DNA of 55,189 bases from Prevotellaceae bacterium (lineage in GTDB: Bacteria; Bacteroidota; Bacteroidia; Bacteroidales; UBA932). The notes under the pieces are model-generated. The model was not told the origin of the DNA and did not search any database. It saw only the letters and a program-made list of their open reading frames with translations. The DNA is taken from positions 1 to 55,189 of the forward strand of contig JAISNL010000170.1 of the NCBI GenBank assembly GCA_031276235.1, given 5' to 3'. This document shows positions 7,248 to 16,543 of the stretch, piece after piece. The translations under genes were made by a program, and so were the position numbers. Numbering within the stretch: the stretch's first letter is position 1; each line of letters opens with the position of its first letter.

Positions 7248-8693
7248 ATGAGACCCGGTTTGATTGTACGATATATCAGTTTTGTGCTGTTGATAAACGC
7301 ATCGTTTATGCTGCTTTCCGCACTGGTTTCGGTATGTGACGGCATAGGTTCAGATTTTTTTCCGCTACTGTTAAGCGCATTTATAACATTTACAGTTGGT
7401 TGCTTTCCGTTTATCTTTGTTCCTAAAAATCCCAATCTCAACAATAAGGAAATAAATGTTTTTGTAGTTCTTGCATGGTTCATGTCCTGTGTTTTCGGAA
7501 TATTGCCTTATGTGTTGTGGGGTGGTGAATTTGATGTTGCCAACGCATGGTTCGAAAGCGTTTCGGGATTTACAACTACAGGCGCAACAATTTTGACTGA
7601 TATAGAAAACATTCCTCACGGCTTGCTTTTCTGGCGTTCGGCAACACATTATATAGGCGGAGTGGGAATTGTGCTGTTTGCCGTTCTTGTGCTGCAATCG
7701 CAATATACGACTCAAATACGGCTGACAAATGCCGAAGTTTCGCTGCTGGCAAAAGACAATTTCCACTTCAAGGCACAGCAACTGTTACGCGTGATAGTTT
7801 CGGTTTATATTGGTATCACGCTGGTTTTAACCGCGCTTCTTATACTGTTTGGCATGAATCTTTTCGATGCTGTAAATCATGCTTTTTCGACTGTGGCAAC
7901 AGGAGGATTCAGCACAAAAAATGCAAGCATATCTTCATTCAACAGCGTTCCGATAGGCATAATAATAATAATATTTATGATTATTTCAGGAATGCATTTC
8001 GGCGTTATATATTCTGCGATTACAAGACGCCCTAAAGCAATGTTCAGTTCGCCAATTATCAGATTTTATCTGACAACGATAGGAATAGGAACAGTAATCG
8101 TAACAATTAGCCTTTTGATAAGCGGAAATTATTCTGATATTTTTGATGCCGTTTATAATTCGGCATTTCAGGTTGTAGCAATAGCAAGCACTACAGGATT
8201 TGCAACCGCAGATTCAACAAGCTGGCATCCTGTGGCAATGTGCGTTTTGATATACTTTTCGGCTCAATGCGCCTGTGCAGGTTCTACTTCGGGTGGAATA
8301 AAAGTTGACAGAATTTATATATTATGGCGTTCGATTATCGAACAATTAAAAATACGTCAGCATCCCAACGCTGTAGTCTCTGTGCGTATTGCAAACAATG
8401 TAATAGATTCGGGGCGCGTATCGGCTGCCATGACATATATTTCGCTGTATCTGTTTATTACTCTTGTTGCAACTTTCATACTGTCAATGTTTAATATTGA
8501 TTTGCTTTCAGGATTTACTACATCGCTTGCGTTTATGGGAAACGTAGGACCCGGAATGGGGCAATACGGTTCGCTCGGAAATTATGCGGCATTGCCAGAC
8601 ACAGTAAAATTAACATATCCCGTATTCATGCTGTTGGGACGATTGGAAATTTATGCCGTGTTCCTGCTGTTTTTACATGATAGGCATCACTAA
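7248..8693 (+). CDS. trkH: Trk-type potassium uptake protein TrkH
   Basis: At 481 aa this matches the TrkH/KtrB family of K+ transporters of the inner membrane. The four pore-loop filter segments are visible in order: FTTTGATIL, STVATGGFST, ASTTGFATAD and FMGNVGPGMGQYG, each centred on its filter Gly. About ten membrane helices are predictable. TrkH normally works with the cytosolic NAD/ATP-binding protein TrkA, which is not in this window. The preceding HAMP protein ends 6 bp before its ATG. Confidence 0.93.
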   Translation: MRPGLIVRYISFVLLINASFMLLSALVSVCDGIGSDFFPLLLSAFITFTVGCFPFIFVPKNPNLNNKEINVFVVLAWFMSCVFGILPYVLWGGEFDVANAWFESVSGFTTTGATILTDIENIPHGLLFWRSATHYIGGVGIVLFAVLVLQSQYTTQIRLTNAEVSLLAKDNFHFKAQQLLRVIVSVYIGITLVLTALLILFGMNLFDAVNHAFSTVATGGFSTKNASISSFNSVPIGIIIIIFMIISGMHFGVIYSAITRRPKAMFSSPIIRFYLTTIGIGTVIVTISLLISGNYSDIFDAVYNSAFQVVAIASTTGFATADSTSWHPVAMCVLIYFSAQCACAGSTSGGIKVDRIYILWRSIIEQLKIRQHPNAVVSVRIANNVIDSGRVSAAMTYISLYLFITLVATFILSMFNIDLLSGFTTSLAFMGNVGPGMGQYGSLGNYAALPDTVKLTYPVFMLLGRLEIYAVFLLFLHDRHH

Positions 8694-8892
8694 ATTTAAT
8701 CGTTTCAAAATGACTGTTTATACAGTTGTTCCATACAAACTCTGCATATTATTGATATATAACAAAATAATAGCCAAAACCTTTTTCTTTTCTACATGCT
8801 CAACCAATAAAAAATAAAATACGATATTTTTTCTGCTAATTTCTTTTGCAATTTATTATTCAGGAACAACTTAAATCGTTAATAAGTAGCGC

Positions 8893-9768
8893 CTATTTAT
8901 ATATTTCTTTGCGCGCCGCTTTAAGCGTATTTTTGAGTAAGGATATGCGTGTCATTGGTCCTACGCCGTTAGGAACGGGTGTTATGTAACTGCATTTAGG
9001 CGCAACTTCATCAAATTTAACATCGCCGACAAGTCTGTATTTCCCGCTGTCGGTTTTTATTCTTGTAATTCCTACATCTATCACTACAGCGCCATCTTTT
9101 ACCATATCGGCTTTCAAAAATTCGGCAACGCCAAGCGCCGCAATAATTATATCGGCATTCGCGCATATTTCTTTTATGTTCTTTGTGCGGCTGTGGCAAA
9201 TCGTAACCGTACAATCGCCCGGCGTTGTTCGTTGCGACAAAAGATTTGCCACAGGACGTCCTACGATATTGCTGCGACCGATGACAACACAGTTTTTGCC
9301 TGCCGTTTCAATATTATATTTTGCCAGCAGTTCAACAATTCCATCGGGAGTCGCCGATACATAGGTCGGTAATCCCAGCATCAATCTGCCTGCATTTTGC
9401 GGATGAAATCCGTCAACATCTTTTTTGCAGTCAATTGCCAGCAAAACGTTGTTTTCGGATATATGCGCGGGCAACGGAAGCTGTACTATCAATCCGTCAA
9501 TGCTGTCATCTGCGTTTATTTCGATGATTTTTTCAATAAGTTCGTTTTCGGTAATATGTTCGCCGAATTTGTATATTTTTGATGTAAATCCTACTTCGCT
9601 GCAATCTTTTTCCTTGCTGTTTACATAAGTTTCGCTTGCAGGATCGTTGCCTACGAGTATTGCCGCCAAACACGGTGCGCGATGCCCTTGGGCTATAAGC
9701 TGTTTTACTTCTTTTGCAATTTCGAGTTTCATCTCGCCTGCTATTTTTTTCCCATCTATAATCTTCAT
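8893..9768 (-). CDS. folD: Bifunctional methylenetetrahydrofolate dehydrogenase/cyclohydrolase
   Basis: This 291-aa enzyme oxidises 5,10-methylene-THF to methenyl-THF and hydrolyses it to 10-formyl-THF. Visible are the active-site stretch [14 protein letters not shown] (Tyr and Lys), the [12 protein letters not shown] block, the DVDGFHPQN loop, the nucleotide-binding [14 protein letters not shown], and the C-terminal [14 protein letters not shown] signature. Length fits the family. It is the promoter-distal gene of a likely argS-ffh-folD run, 103 bp after ffh. It supplies one-carbon units, and ftcD at 40.7 kb feeds the same folate pool. Confidence 0.96.
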   Translation of the reverse strand: MKIIDGKKIAGEMKLEIAKEVKQLIAQGHRAPCLAAILVGNDPASETYVNSKEKDCSEVGFTSKIYKFGEHITENELIEKIIEINADDSIDGLIVQLPLPAHISENNVLLAIDCKKDVDGFHPQNAGRLMLGLPTYVSATPDGIVELLAKYNIETAGKNCVVIGRSNIVGRPVANLLSQRTTPGDCTVTICHSRTKNIKEICANADIIIAALGVAEFLKADMVKDGAVVIDVGITRIKTDSGKYRLVGDVKFDEVAPKCSYITPVPNGVGPMTRISLLKNTLKAARKEIYK

Positions 9769-9871
9769 TTATCGTTTTTTTATTTTATATTTCAATCATT
9801 CTAAACTCTTTGAAAATAAGAGTATCGGCGGCTTTGTTCAAAAAATATACATATTTTGCTATTTAACTGTA

Positions 9872-11191
9872 TTATCTTTTCTTCATCATTTGCTTCATTT
9901 TTTCCTTGTTGGTCATTGTTTTCATCATTTTGCGGGTTTCGTCAAACTGTTTCATCAATTTATTTACTTCGTTGATGTTTGTTCCGCTGCCTGCGGCAAT
10001 TCTTTTTCTGCGTTTCGTATCAATTATCGATGGCTGTTCTCGTTCTTTTGGCGTCATCGACATTATTATTGCTTCGGTTGCTTTAAAAGCTGTTTCATCA
10101 ATATCAATATTCTTCATCATTTTTCCTATTTTCGGAATCATGCTCATCAAGTCCTTAATATTTCCCATTTTTTTGATTTGCTGAATCTGTTTATAAAAAT
10201 CATTGAAGTCAAATTGATTTTTCTGCAGTTTTGCCTGAAGTTTTCGCGCTTCTGTTTCGTCGAACTGTTCCTGCGCCTTTTCAACCAAAGATACAATATC
10301 TCCCATTCCCAAAATTCTGTCAGCCATACGTTCGGGATGGAATATGTCGAGTGTTTCGGGTTTTTCGCCCGAACTTGTAAATTTTATAGGTTTGTTTACT
10401 ACAGATCGAATGGAAATAGCAGCTCCGCCGCGCGTATCGCCGTCAAGTTTTGTAAGCACCACGCCATCGAAATCCAGCCTGTCGTTAAATTCTTTTGCTG
10501 TGTTAACTGCATCCTGTCCTGTCATCGAGTCAACAACAAAAAGTGTTTCACTTGGTTTCACCGCTGATTTTATTGCGGCAATTTCGGTCATCATTTGTTC
10601 GTCAATAGCCAAACGTCCTGCCGTGTCAATGATTACAGCATTGAATCCTTTGCTTTGAGCATATTTTATTGCATTTTGTGCTATTTCCACAGGGTTTTTG
10701 CTGTCTTCTTCCGAATAAAATTCGGCTTCGACCTGAGCGCCTGTAATTCTCAACTGTTCAATTGCCGCAGGGCGATAAACGTCGCAGGCTACAAGCAAAA
10801 CTGAACGTCCTTTTTTTGTTTTCAAAAAATGTGCAAGTTTACCCGAAAAAGTCGTTTTGCCCGAACCTTGCAAGCCGGAAATAAGAATTACGGCGGGATT
10901 AGGCTTGATATTTATGTCGATTGCCTGCCCGCCCATTAGCGCGGCAAGTTCGTCGTGAACAATTTTTACCATCATTTGGCTTGGGCGCACCGAAGTCAGT
11001 ACATTTTGTCCAAGCGCTTTTTGCTTCACTTCATCGGTAAACGATTTTGCTACCTTGTAGTTGACGTCGGCATCGAGCAAAGCTTTGCGAACGTCTTTAA
11101 GCGTTTCGGCAACATTTATTTCGGTAATTTTGCCTTCGCCTTTCAGTATTTTAAACGATTTTTCAAGTCGTTCCGATAAATTTTCAAACAT
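9872..11191 (-). CDS. ffh: Signal recognition particle protein Ffh
   Basis: The protein (439 aa) is the SRP54 homologue that, with 4.5S RNA, binds signal sequences on ribosomes and docks with FtsY. It has the N domain (about 1-90), the G domain with GLQGSGKTTFSGKLA, DVYRPAAIEQL, DTAGRL and TKLDGDTRGGAA, and a Met-rich M domain ending MMKTMTNKEKMKQMMKKR. The length is slightly short of the 450 or so typical in E. coli but normal for Bacteroidetes. The gene for 4.5S RNA is not evident here. It starts 34 bp after the end of argS. Confidence 0.97.
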   Translation of the reverse strand: MFENLSERLEKSFKILKGEGKITEINVAETLKDVRKALLDADVNYKVAKSFTDEVKQKALGQNVLTSVRPSQMMVKIVHDELAALMGGQAIDINIKPNPAVILISGLQGSGKTTFSGKLAHFLKTKKGRSVLLVACDVYRPAAIEQLRITGAQVEAEFYSEEDSKNPVEIAQNAIKYAQSKGFNAVIIDTAGRLAIDEQMMTEIAAIKSAVKPSETLFVVDSMTGQDAVNTAKEFNDRLDFDGVVLTKLDGDTRGGAAISIRSVVNKPIKFTSSGEKPETLDIFHPERMADRILGMGDIVSLVEKAQEQFDETEARKLQAKLQKNQFDFNDFYKQIQQIKKMGNIKDLMSMIPKIGKMMKNIDIDETAFKATEAIIMSMTPKEREQPSIIDTKRRKRIAAGSGTNINEVNKLMKQFDETRKMMKTMTNKEKMKQMMKKR

Positions 11192-11225
11192 CGTATTTTA
11201 TTTTAGTTATTAATGTGTTAATTAT

Positions 11226-13004
11226 TTACATTCTATCGGGAACATCTATTCCCAGCAATTTCATTGATTTTTTAATAATAATAGCTACTTTTTTCGATAA
11301 CATCAATCTGAATATTTTCAGTTCTTCGTTTTCTTCGCGCAAAATTTGATATTCATGGTAAAATTGATTAAATTCTTTAGCCATATCGTAAGCGTAGTTT
11401 GCCATTATCGCAGGCGAAAATTCTCTTGCCGCCAGCGCCAGCGTTTCGGGAAACATATTTATTAATTTTATGACTGATATTTCTTTTTCGCTGATTTTTG
11501 TACATGCTGATTTTTGCGGAATTTTTATTTGCTGTTCGTCCGCTTTGCGCAGAACAGAATTTATTCGGGCATAAGTATATTGTATGAATGGTCCTGTATT
11601 GCCATTGAAATCTATTGATTCGTTGGGGTCGAAAAGCATTGTTTTTTTGGGATCAACTTTCAGAATAAAATATTTAAGCGCGCCAAGTCCAATCATTCTG
11701 CAAACATTATCGGCTTCTACCGAATTCAAATCATCAAGTTTTCCAAGTTCTTTAGACATTTCGCGTGCTGTTGAAATCATCAATTCTATCAAATCATCGG
11801 CATCAACAACAATTCCTTCGCGCGATTTCATTTTTCCTTCGGGCAATTCAACCATTCCATACGAAAGATGATAAATTGAGTCAGCCCATGCAAAACCTAA
11901 TTTTTTAAGTATAAGTTTTAACGCCTGAAAATGGTAATTCTGTTCATTTCCTACAACATAAATCATGCAGTCTATATTGTATTCATCAATGCGCTGTTGC
12001 GCCGTTCCCAAATCCTGAGTCATGTAAACAGACGTTTCGTCTTTACGCAAAAGCAGTTTCTGGTCAAGCCCGTCTGCCGTTAAATCAACCCACACCGAGC
12101 CATCTTCCTTTTTGAAGAATATACCCTTTTCCAATCCTTCAATCACCAGATTTTTTCCAGAAAGATATGTTTGCGACTCGTAATAAATCTTGTCAAACGA
12201 AACGCCCAAATCATTGTACGTCTTATCAAATCCTGCATAAACCCATGAATTCATTTTTTCCCATAAAGCAATTATTTCAGGATCTTTGGCTTCCCATTTT
12301 CGCAACATTTCCTGCACTTCGAGTTGAATCGGCGCACAGTGTTTTGCTTCATCTTCGTAGATGCCGCCTGCTATGAGTTCGGAAATCTGTTTTTTGTATT
12401 CGCGGTCGTAGCGCACGTAATATTCGCCAACAAAATGGTCGCCTTTTTTGCCTGATGATTCCGGCGTTTCTCCGTTGCCGAATTTTTGCCATGCCAGCAT
12501 CGATTTGCAAATATGCACTCCTCTGTCGTTTACCAAATTCACTTTTACCACATTGTTGCCTGCCGCTTCAAGTATGTTTGCAACTGCATATCCAAGCAGA
12601 TTGTTACGAATATGACCCAAATGCAAAGGTTTGTTCGTATTGGGCGACGAATATTCTATCATCAGTTTTTTTCTGCTTTCGCATGAAAACTCGAAATTTA
12701 TATTTTCCGCTGCTGCATTAAACCTTTGAATCCAAAATTCGGAAGTGAATTTAATATTCAGAAAACCTTTGACAACAGCATACGATTCAATTTCCTTATA
12801 CAAAGATTTTAATTTTTCGCCGATTTCTATTGCCGTTGATTCTGGCGTTTTGCCGCTTACACGCAGCAAAGGGAAAACCACCAAAGTATAATCGCCTTCA
12901 AAATCTTTATTTGTAATCTGTATTTGAATTTGTTTGTCCAGAACCGTTGCGCCGTATAATTGCTCCACAACATGCCGTACATACGTTTGCATTAACTTTT
13001 CCAT
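11226..13004 (-). CDS. argS: Arginyl-tRNA synthetase
   Basis: This 592-aa class I synthetase charges tRNA-Arg. It has the N-terminal Arg-tRNA synthetase domain, the HIGH-type motif in NKPLHLGHIRNNLLG (about residue 125), and a KMSK-type loop as GKMKSREGIVVDADD (about residue 390). The alpha-helical DALR anticodon-binding domain fills the C-terminus, ending LLGIDVPDRM. A TACCTTTG box (13028-13035, minus strand) lies 24 bp upstream as a possible -7 element. One of its substrates, tRNA-Arg(ACG), is encoded at 38.6 kb. Confidence 0.97.
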   Translation of the reverse strand: MEKLMQTYVRHVVEQLYGATVLDKQIQIQITNKDFEGDYTLVVFPLLRVSGKTPESTAIEIGEKLKSLYKEIESYAVVKGFLNIKFTSEFWIQRFNAAAENINFEFSCESRKKLMIEYSSPNTNKPLHLGHIRNNLLGYAVANILEAAGNNVVKVNLVNDRGVHICKSMLAWQKFGNGETPESSGKKGDHFVGEYYVRYDREYKKQISELIAGGIYEDEAKHCAPIQLEVQEMLRKWEAKDPEIIALWEKMNSWVYAGFDKTYNDLGVSFDKIYYESQTYLSGKNLVIEGLEKGIFFKKEDGSVWVDLTADGLDQKLLLRKDETSVYMTQDLGTAQQRIDEYNIDCMIYVVGNEQNYHFQALKLILKKLGFAWADSIYHLSYGMVELPEGKMKSREGIVVDADDLIELMISTAREMSKELGKLDDLNSVEADNVCRMIGLGALKYFILKVDPKKTMLFDPNESIDFNGNTGPFIQYTYARINSVLRKADEQQIKIPQKSACTKISEKEISVIKLINMFPETLALAAREFSPAIMANYAYDMAKEFNQFYHEYQILREENEELKIFRLMLSKKVAIIIKKSMKLLGIDVPDRM

Positions 13005-13505
13005 ATATTATTCATAGAATTTGGCTGCAAAGGTAAAAATAATTTAATGATTTAAAAAAGCAACTGTTTAATTATTTGCGATGATAGCGTCATACATTCT
13101 AAAATGCCCTCAAAACGGCAGAATAAACGACCTGTTAATGCTCAAAGATTTGTCAGTTTACGCTATCCTTCGGCTTTGCAATGACGAACAAACCACGCAA
13201 TCCGCCTTTACGATTATGCTTTTCATTTCATTAAATGAATATCGTATATAACACCCAGGCAGAAATATACATAACTGCTTTGCAGAATATTCGGAAAACA
13301 TGTTTTCCGTGTTTGTTGCGCTTCCGCCAAAAGGAGAAACATCATTTTCACCATTGGATATACATTCAGGCAACATGTGTGGATTTCGTCATACTCTGCA
13401 AGACGTTGGCATTGCGGTTATGAAAATTCAGCCCTTATGGGCTGTTCAGGTAAAGAGTACTATATTCATTTATTTTTATTATCTTTGGCAAATTAAAAAC
13501 ATAAT
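13005..13505. repeat. Gene-free stretch with decayed repeats and small palindromes
   Basis: No convincing gene lies between argS and kdsC. The region 13086-13117 is the inverted partner of 4111-4142. At 13177-13191 CAATGACGAACAAAC is the reverse complement of part of the 84-bp repeat at 54.5 kb. An 18-bp perfect palindrome, CGGAAAACATGTTTTCCG, occupies 13292-13309. A short hairpin, CAGCCC-TTAT-GGGCTG, lies near 13430-13445. TATCTTTG at 13480-13487 is a plausible -7 box for kdsC, without a clear -33 partner. Confidence 0.5.
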
Positions 13506-14033
13506 ATGTCAAATTATAAAATCAATTTAAACAGAATAAAAGCATTTGCTTTTGATGTAGATGGAGTATTTACCGACGGCTCGTTACTGGTTGACAACGA
13601 TGGATATTTTTTGAGAATTTATAACGCCAAAGATGGTTATGCCGTGCGTCAGGCTGTATTGCACGGCTATCACGTAGCAATTATTACGGGCGGCGTTGCG
13701 GCGTCAATCAAACACCGTTTTGAAGATTTGGGCGTGCAGGATATTTTTTTACTGTCGGAAAATAAAATTCATGATTTCTCAACATTTTGCCTCCGCCGCA
13801 ATGTCAATGCCAACGAAGTGCTGTTTATGGGAGACGATATTCCCGATGTAGAAATAATGCAAACATGTGGAATATCCTGCTGCCCTGCAGATGCCGTACC
13901 CGAAGTAAAAAATGCCGCAAATTATATATCGTCATTCGCAGGCGGCAAAGGCTGCGTAAGAGATGTGATTGAACAGGTGATGAAAGTGCAGGGAAAATGG
14001 AACATAAATGCAAATAAAACAAAAAGCGAATAA
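13506..14033 (+). CDS. kdsC: 3-deoxy-D-manno-octulosonate 8-phosphate phosphatase (KdsC-like)
   Basis: This 175-aa HAD-superfamily phosphatase has the cap-less KdsC architecture. Motif I is FDVDGVFTDGSL (nucleophile and acid Asp), motif II is the Thr in AIITGG, and the last motif is MGDDIPDVEIM. KdsC removes phosphate from KDO-8-phosphate on the way to the lipid A-core sugar KDO, acting in the cytosol as a tetramer. The next gene, maf, starts 14 bp on, so the two form an operon. Confidence 0.88.
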   Translation: MSNYKINLNRIKAFAFDVDGVFTDGSLLVDNDGYFLRIYNAKDGYAVRQAVLHGYHVAIITGGVAASIKHRFEDLGVQDIFLLSENKIHDFSTFCLRRNVNANEVLFMGDDIPDVEIMQTCGISCCPADAVPEVKNAANYISSFAGGKGCVRDVIEQVMKVQGKWNINANKTKSE

Positions 14034-14047
14034 TAAAATCAAAAGCC

Positions 14048-14647
14048 ATGCTGCTGGACGATATAAAGAAATATAACATAATTCTTGCATCTCAATCACC
14101 GCGCAGGATAGAACTAATGCGCCAACTCGGATTGAAGTTTACCCAAGTCAAACTGTCGGATACGGACGAATCGTATCCGCCCGATTTGGATAAAAACGAA
14201 ATTCCCGCTTATGTTGCACGGAAAAAATCGGATGCATACACTCAAAACCTCAATGCCAACGATATTTTGATAACTGTTGACACAATAGTCTGGTGCAACG
14301 GCGAGATGTTCGGAAAGCCGAAAGACAGAAACGATGCTTTCCGAATGTTGAAAGCAATATCTGACAGTTCGCACGAAGTTCTTACCGGCGTTTGCTTGCG
14401 CTCCACAGCAAAAACAAGAAATTTTGTTGTTACATCAACAGTACATTTCAAAGCCTTTAGCGATGATGAAATAGAATTTTATATCAACACCTGTAAACCA
14501 TACGACAAGGCTGGCGCGTACGGAATTCAGGAATGGATAGGATATGCAGGTTTGACAAAAATAGAAGGTTCATATTTTAATGTGATGGGCTTGCCAACAC
14601 AAAATTTATATACCGAACTGGAGATATTTATAGATAGCAACACATGA
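14048..14647 (+). CDS. maf: Maf-family nucleoside triphosphate pyrophosphatase
   Basis: This 199-aa protein hydrolyses non-canonical or modified nucleoside triphosphates to monophosphates. Signature stretches are the N-terminal ASQSPRRIELMRQLGL, the catalytic DTIVWCNGEMFGKPKDR (Asp, Lys) and the C-terminal YDKAGAYGIQEWIG and NVMGLPTQNLY. Usual length is about 190-200. It follows kdsC by 14 bp. Family subtype (YhdE, YceF) is not settled from the sequence. Confidence 0.92.
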   Translation: MLLDDIKKYNIILASQSPRRIELMRQLGLKFTQVKLSDTDESYPPDLDKNEIPAYVARKKSDAYTQNLNANDILITVDTIVWCNGEMFGKPKDRNDAFRMLKAISDSSHEVLTGVCLRSTAKTRNFVVTSTVHFKAFSDDEIEFYINTCKPYDKAGAYGIQEWIGYAGLTKIEGSYFNVMGLPTQNLYTELEIFIDSNT

Positions 14648-14652
14648 AAATC

Positions 14653-14683
14653 AAAAAGGATGCTCAATTGAACATCCTTTTTT
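14653..14683. terminator. Bidirectional terminator between maf and a convergent gene
   Basis: AAAAAGGATG and CATCCTTTTT form a 10-bp stem; the ten-base apex CTCAATTGAA can extend it through TCAA/TTGA. A-rich and T-rich flanks on either side let it act for maf (+) and for the convergent outer-membrane protein gene (-). Confidence 0.8.
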
Positions 14684-14702
14684 CTAAAAAATAAAAACTT
14701 AA

Positions 14703-15239
14703 CTAAATAGACAAATAAAATCCAATAGACGTTTGATAACCGCTTAAGTCTATACCAAATCCTTTGCCAAAGTTGTGCTTGCCAACACCTTTTCCATCAT
14801 TGTATCCAATGAAACCTAAATTGGCGACAACGCTTAATCGTTTCGTTAAATCAATAGCAATACCGGGTCTAAGTCCGGCTTCAAATCCTTTCAAACCGGA
14901 AAGCCCGAATGTTGCCACACCATCAGCGAAAACACTTACTATTCCTGATTTCAGAAATGAGTAACGCAAGTAAGGACTAATGACAGTTTCTCTCAATTTT
15001 ACTTTATTGCCGTTATTTTTTTCTGTTGAATGTCTGTATTCAAAAGATGCAGCAAGAGCAAAATTGCTTGAAAATCTATAACCTAATTCCGGCGCAACAG
15101 TAAAAGCAGTTGTTTCCGTTCCGCCTGCTTTACCTGTCCAAAAACCGGCTTTCCCGCCAATAAACCATTTGTAATCCTGTGCACTTGCACCCCATATAAT
15201 AGCCATAATAAAAATGGCTGATAAAATAATTCTTTTCAT
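14703..15239 (-). CDS. Outer-membrane beta-barrel protein
   Basis: From the ATG at 15239 (the frame is open to 15290) this is a 178-aa protein with a clear signal peptide, MKRIILSAIFIMAIIWGASA. The mature part alternates hydrophobic and polar residues (VAPELGYRFSSNFALAASFE, SPYLRYSFLKSG, LRPGIAIDLTKRLSVVANLG) and ends YQTSIGFYLSI. This matches an eight-stranded OmpX/OmpA-like barrel of the 'outer membrane beta-barrel protein' group. No ligand can be inferred. It stands alone and converges on maf at a shared terminator. Confidence 0.85.
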   Translation of the reverse strand: MKRIILSAIFIMAIIWGASAQDYKWFIGGKAGFWTGKAGGTETTAFTVAPELGYRFSSNFALAASFEYRHSTEKNNGNKVKLRETVISPYLRYSFLKSGIVSVFADGVATFGLSGLKGFEAGLRPGIAIDLTKRLSVVANLGFIGYNDGKGVGKHNFGKGFGIDLSGYQTSIGFYLSI

Positions 15240-15849
15240 AATCCTTTTTATAAATTTTATTTTATATAAACATGCAAAAGTACGCAACAATTATTGCTGT
15301 CAATATCATTTACGTATGATTAACAAAAAATGAAAATGTTTAAGTATTTATGCGTAAATACACAAAAATCGTTAATCTTTTCTGGATTTACTTTTATTTT
15401 TAATACTTATTGTTTCATGCAAATTATTATGCAGCAGAGATGATATAAATACATTAACTTTTTGCTGTAATGGCATGGAAATATCCTTTTTTTATTAATA
15501 CACAATAATCTCTATTAATGCAACAATACAGCATGTTGGATAACAAAATACGTATCAGAGTTAAAAAAAGGAATCATAATGAAAAGAAAAACAATAATTT
15601 GAAGCACAATCTTATTCATAATCGTCATAAAAATCAATGCGCAGGTATTTCAAATGCAGTGAATGAAATTTATTCTGTGCAAACAGGCATGAAATTAAAA
15701 AACACTAAATTACGAACAGTATTTTGATGTGCAGGTAAAAGCACAGCGCCGATAAAACGGATTGAACTGCATGAACTCATTTTTGAAACGGAATTATCTA
15801 TATCAAATTCCTAAAAATCCAAATAACACGCAGCCGCAACGAAACGGCA

Positions 15850-15936
15850 TTTAGACGCACATCTAAATACATTTTAGACGCATATCTAAATACGTTTTAG
15901 ATGTACATCTAAAGACTGTTTAGATGCGCATCCAAA
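15850..15936. repeat. Array of four 23-bp palindromic repeats
   Basis: Four units begin at 15850, 15873, 15896 and 15919, an exact 23-bp period. Each is an 18-bp near-palindrome, TTTAGA-N6-TCTAAA, followed by 5 bp. Unit 3 (TTTAGATGTACATCTAAA) is a perfect palindrome. The arms are conserved, the six central bases vary (CGCACA, CGCATA, TGTACA, TGCGCA), and unit 4 has one arm substitution. A vague fifth unit may follow at 15942. The array sits in an otherwise gene-free stretch (15240-16089). Confidence 0.9.
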
Positions 15937-16089
15937 TCGTATTTCGACAGCCAAAGAAATTGTTGTTAGCAACTGAAGCTGCTTCACGGCAAGTGAACGG
16001 CTACACATACTGTCAAAATGGCAATGATGTTTTTTAGAAGTAGCCTGTCCTGTTTTAGCGGCGTTACATCCGCTTATCGAAGATTTGCC

Positions 16090-16512
16090 TTATCGCGGCA
16101 TTTCATACGATGTCAGCGTAATGTAGATCACCGTATCTTCTTCTACCGTAAACTTGCAATCGTCAAATGTCGGCGGACCATACTTTCCCTTGGCATTGTT
16201 GCTGCTGCCTGTTTTTTCCAAAGGAATACCGAATGTGCCTGAATCTAATTTGCCATTGTCGTTCTCGTCATGGAAAATGGAAACCGCATATTCGCCATGC
16301 GTAACGCCATCCACAACAGCACTGATTTCCTCTTTGTCCACTTTTACCATAGTTCCATACAGTTGCTTTTTCATGTAATTTTCCGCGTTATACACCGCCA
16401 CATATAATGTGCCTGAGGTTTGTTCGATGCCATCTACTACAATGGTCAGTTTGCTTTGTGCGTTGAGCGTGCTTGCTGCAAGCAGCATCAACAGAAAAAA
16501 TGTTTGTTTCAT
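16090..16512 (-). CDS. DUF2141-family secreted protein
   Basis: This 140-aa protein has a signal peptide (MKQTFFLLMLLAASTLNAQ) and one DUF2141 domain. Typical features are LTIVVDGI, SGTLYVAVYN and the Asp-rich segment SIFHDENDNGKLDSGTFGIP, which looks like a calcium-type loop. The fold is predicted to be a small beta-sandwich in the periplasm or at the outer membrane. It lies 31 bp downstream of the TonB-dependent receptor gene, an association seen often in Bacteroidetes. Function unknown. Confidence 0.87.
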   Translation of the reverse strand: MKQTFFLLMLLAASTLNAQSKLTIVVDGIEQTSGTLYVAVYNAENYMKKQLYGTMVKVDKEEISAVVDGVTHGEYAVSIFHDENDNGKLDSGTFGIPLEKTGSSNNAKGKYGPPTFDDCKFTVEEDTVIYITLTSYEMPR

Positions 16513-16543
16513 ACTCTTAATTTGTTATTGAATGTAATTTGAT

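Noticed and set aside
13158-13376. 72-aa minus-strand ORF in the argS-kdsC gap
   Set aside because: No family resemblance; it overlaps decayed repeats and a perfect palindrome.
15518-15727. 69-aa plus-strand ORF in the gap before DUF2141
   Set aside because: Lys/Asn/His-rich AT-driven composition, no motif, no promoter.
15850-15936. CRISPR array
   Set aside because: The gaps between units are only 5 bp and there are no unique spacers or cas genes. The same applies to 54797-54934.
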